A program made the position numbers and the translations under genes. From NCBI GenBank assembly GCA_937957775.1, contig CALFXV010000221.1, positions 1 to 6,827 of the forward strand: a stretch of 6,827 nucleotides of DNA, read 5' to 3'. This DNA is from an uncultured Methylotenera sp. GTDB lineage: Bacteria; Pseudomonadota; Gammaproteobacteria; Burkholderiales; Methylophilaceae. This document shows positions 5,681 through 6,827 of this stretch, piece after piece. The notes below the pieces were generated by a model. It saw nothing but the letters and a program-made list of their open reading frames with translations, did not search any database and had not been told where the DNA came from. Each line of letters begins with the position of its first letter. Position 1 is the first letter of the stretch.

Positions 5681-5689
5681 TGCTAAAAT
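5681..5689 (+). promoter_or_regulatory. Extended -10 promoter candidate for the cupin gene
   Basis: TGCTAAAAT has the TG-N motif directly before a good -10 hexamer (TAAAAT at 5684-5689). Extended -10 promoters can work without a clear -35 box, and none is visible here. Transcription would start near 5696, leaving a 25-base leader before the ATG at 5721. The element repeats the sequence at 5625-5636 with one mismatch over 12 bases. Confidence 0.45.
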
Positions 5690-5720
5690 AGCGCACCTTA
5701 AATCACTGAAGAAAGTCACC

Positions 5721-6065
5721 ATGAGCCTAGCTGCAGATAAAAAAATCGTCGTAGAAAGTAAGCCCGATCAAGCCCGTTTGGATGCATTAAATGTCAGCAA
5801 ATGGCCTACTTGGCAAAAAGAAGTGTCGGTGTTCCCTTGGACCTTTCCTGAGCAAGAAATCGCTTACATCTTGGCAGGCGAGTGCGTGATTACCCCAACC
5901 GGTGGCAAAGCCGTTCGTTTTGCTAAAGGGGATTTGGTGACTTTCCCTGCTGGCATGACCGCTACCTGGGAAGTGAAGCAAGCGCTTCACAAACATTACA
6001 AATTGGATGGCAATATTTTTAGCCAAACGTTTAGACGCATCAAAGCGGCTTTAAAGTTAGCCTAG
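5721..6065 (+). CDS. Cupin domain protein (cupin_3/DUF861-like)
   Basis: This small 114-residue protein consists of one beta-barrel cupin domain. The order of conserved features fits the cupin_3/DUF861 group: WPTW (28-31), FPWTFPEQEIAYILAGE (38-54), a VITPTGG turn (56-62), the second motif KGDLVTFPAGM (69-79), then ATWEV (81-85) and KHYKL (91-95). The Glu44/Glu46 and Glu54 positions and the later HY are where this family places polar pocket residues, but metal binding cannot be settled from sequence. No signal peptide is visible. ATG at 5721 is chosen because the family starts shortly before WPTW. The frame opens upstream at 5670, but that segment contains the promoter candidate. The ribosome site is weak (GAAAG, 5-base spacer). 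The gene stands alone, divergent from tsaC. Related proteins are mostly uncharacterised, so no substrate is assigned. Confidence 0.88.
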   Translation: MSLAADKKIVVESKPDQARLDALNVSKWPTWQKEVSVFPWTFPEQEIAYILAGECVITPTGGKAVRFAKGDLVTFPAGMTATWEVKQALHKHYKLDGNIFSQTFRRIKAALKLA

Positions 6066-6088
6066 TCTGCAGCCCTTACAAATATAGG

Positions 6089-6194
6089 GTGTTAGTGCGC
6101 CTAATCTATAGCGGCAGAGTCACACTAGGTCAATGACGACTCATCGGCAAGGGCTTGAGGCGCTTGATTACTGCCTTATTCACTGCACTAACAC
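6089..6194. repeat. Long-range inverted repeat in the cupin-MFS gap
   Basis: GTGTTAGTGC (6089-6098) is perfectly complementary to GCACTAACAC (6185-6194), 86 bases apart, within the 167-base non-coding gap. Smaller complementary pairs lie inside: TAATC/GATTA (6102-6106 and 6166-6170), GAGTC/GACTC (6117-6121 and 6138-6142), and GGCAG/CTGCC (6113-6117 and 6171-6175). These are not all compatible with one fold. No coding frame or T-run follows. It could be a structured leader of the MFS gene, a small RNA, a worn repeat element, or chance. Confidence 0.4.
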
Positions 6195-6232
6195 TGGCAT
6201 TTTAACCGTAAATTGATTGCATCACTTGAGCC

Positions 6233-6827
6233 ATGAATATATTTACCCTGCATAAGCACGCTTTTCTAAAGTTACTGATTTTTCGCGTGCTCATGGTGCT
6301 GGCCTATCAAATGATGGCCGTGGCAGTGGGTTGGCATATTTATGAAATTACCCACGATACTTTGGCCTTGGGGTTAATTGGTTTAGCCGAGGCCATACCC
6401 TATTTTGCCTGCGCGCTGTTTGCCGGGCATGCGGTGGACCATTTTTGCTCGCGGCGTTTCTTTGGCGCCTTGTCGGCGCTGACCTTGGCCGTCAACACCT
6501 TCACCTTGACCATGCTGGCGATGGGCAAAATTGGCAGCAGTGAAAACGCGCATTTATGGATCTACGGTTCCATTATGTTAACCGGTATAGAGCGCGCGTT
6601 TATTGCGCCTAGCTACAGCACCTTGTTTGCCTTAATCCTACCTAGGGAAGCCTACAATCGGGCCTCGGGTATCAGCAGTTCGGTCTTTCAGGCCGGCTTA
6701 ATCATAGGGCCGGCTATCGGTGGTTTGCTGGTGGGCTATGCCAGTAAGACTGCTGCCTACGGTTTGGCCACGGTGTTTTGCCTAGGGGCCGCCATCGCCA
6801 TGTGGTCGATTAAAATAAAAGAGCCGT
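6233..6827 (+). CDS. MFS transporter, N-terminal half (runs off window)
   Basis: Only the first 198 codons are present, with no stop before the edge. The protein is an inner-membrane major facilitator superfamily carrier, most like the MFS_3 group of putative exporters (EntS-like). Hydrophobic segments lie at roughly 12-34, 44-66, 76-98, 108-132, 146-168 and 173-193, consistent with the first six of twelve helices. The segment from VGWHIYEITHDTLALGLIG to AIPYFACALFAG is typical of the family. The loop between helices 2 and 3 carries a motif-A-like pattern, GHAVDH followed by SRR (Gly65, Asp69, Arg74-Arg75). The start is ATG at 6233; an in-frame TGA at 6227-6229 excludes any upstream start. 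The ribosome site is poor (TTGAG, only two bases from the ATG). Substrate and direction cannot be told from this half. Confidence 0.9.
   Translation, partial: MNIFTLHKHAFLKLLIFRVLMVLAYQMMAVAVGWHIYEITHDTLALGLIGLAEAIPYFACALFAGHAVDHFCSRRFFGALSALTLAVNTFTLTMLAMGKIGSSENAHLWIYGSIMLTGIERAFIAPSYSTLFALILPREAYNRASGISSSVFQAGLIIGPAIGGLLVGYASKTAAYGLATVFCLGAAIAMWSIKIKEP

Overview
This is bacterial chromosomal DNA, apparently the end of a draft-assembly contig. The first 52 bases are Illumina sequencing adapter, not genome. GC content is moderate (by eye in the high 40s percent) and coding is dense. HtpX, decarboxylating 6-phosphogluconate dehydrogenase, two-domain Sua5 and a thiS-thiG pair all look proteobacterial. 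I favour a beta- or gammaproteobacterium, possibly a methylotroph-like lineage, but the taxon is a low-confidence inference.

Layout from left to right. Adapter occupies 1-52. Next is a minus-strand thiS-thiG pair for the thiazole half of thiamine synthesis, with thiG cut off by the adapter after 107 codons. Diverging from it on the plus strand are a dienelactone-hydrolase-family enzyme (827-1573) and the membrane protease htpX (1663-2532). htpX converges on gnd (2635-4146, minus). The 102 bases between them hold a GCAA-loop hairpin and a strong bidirectional terminator. Upstream of gnd is an AT-rich stretch with a TATAAT box and a 21-bp inverted repeat that looks like an operator. Beyond it on the minus strand are a small cysteine-rich zinc-ribbon-like protein (4318-4536) and a Sua5/TsaC-type threonylcarbamoyl-AMP synthase (4634-5608). 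Diverging from tsaC is a small cupin protein (5721-6065). A 167-base non-coding gap with a 10-bp inverted repeat follows. The window ends inside an MFS transporter that starts at 6233 and runs off the edge.

The genes are mostly unrelated housekeeping functions: cofactor synthesis, membrane protein quality control, pentose-phosphate or 6-phosphogluconate metabolism, and tRNA t6A modification. The only clear operon is thiS-thiG. The zinc-ribbon gene may be co-transcribed with tsaC. I found no mobile element, CRISPR array, RNA gene, phage gene or obvious novel multi-gene system. The points most worth checking are the adapter and the chimeric ThiG C-terminus it creates, the operator-like repeat at the gnd promoter, the small zinc-ribbon protein, and the structured gap before the MFS gene.
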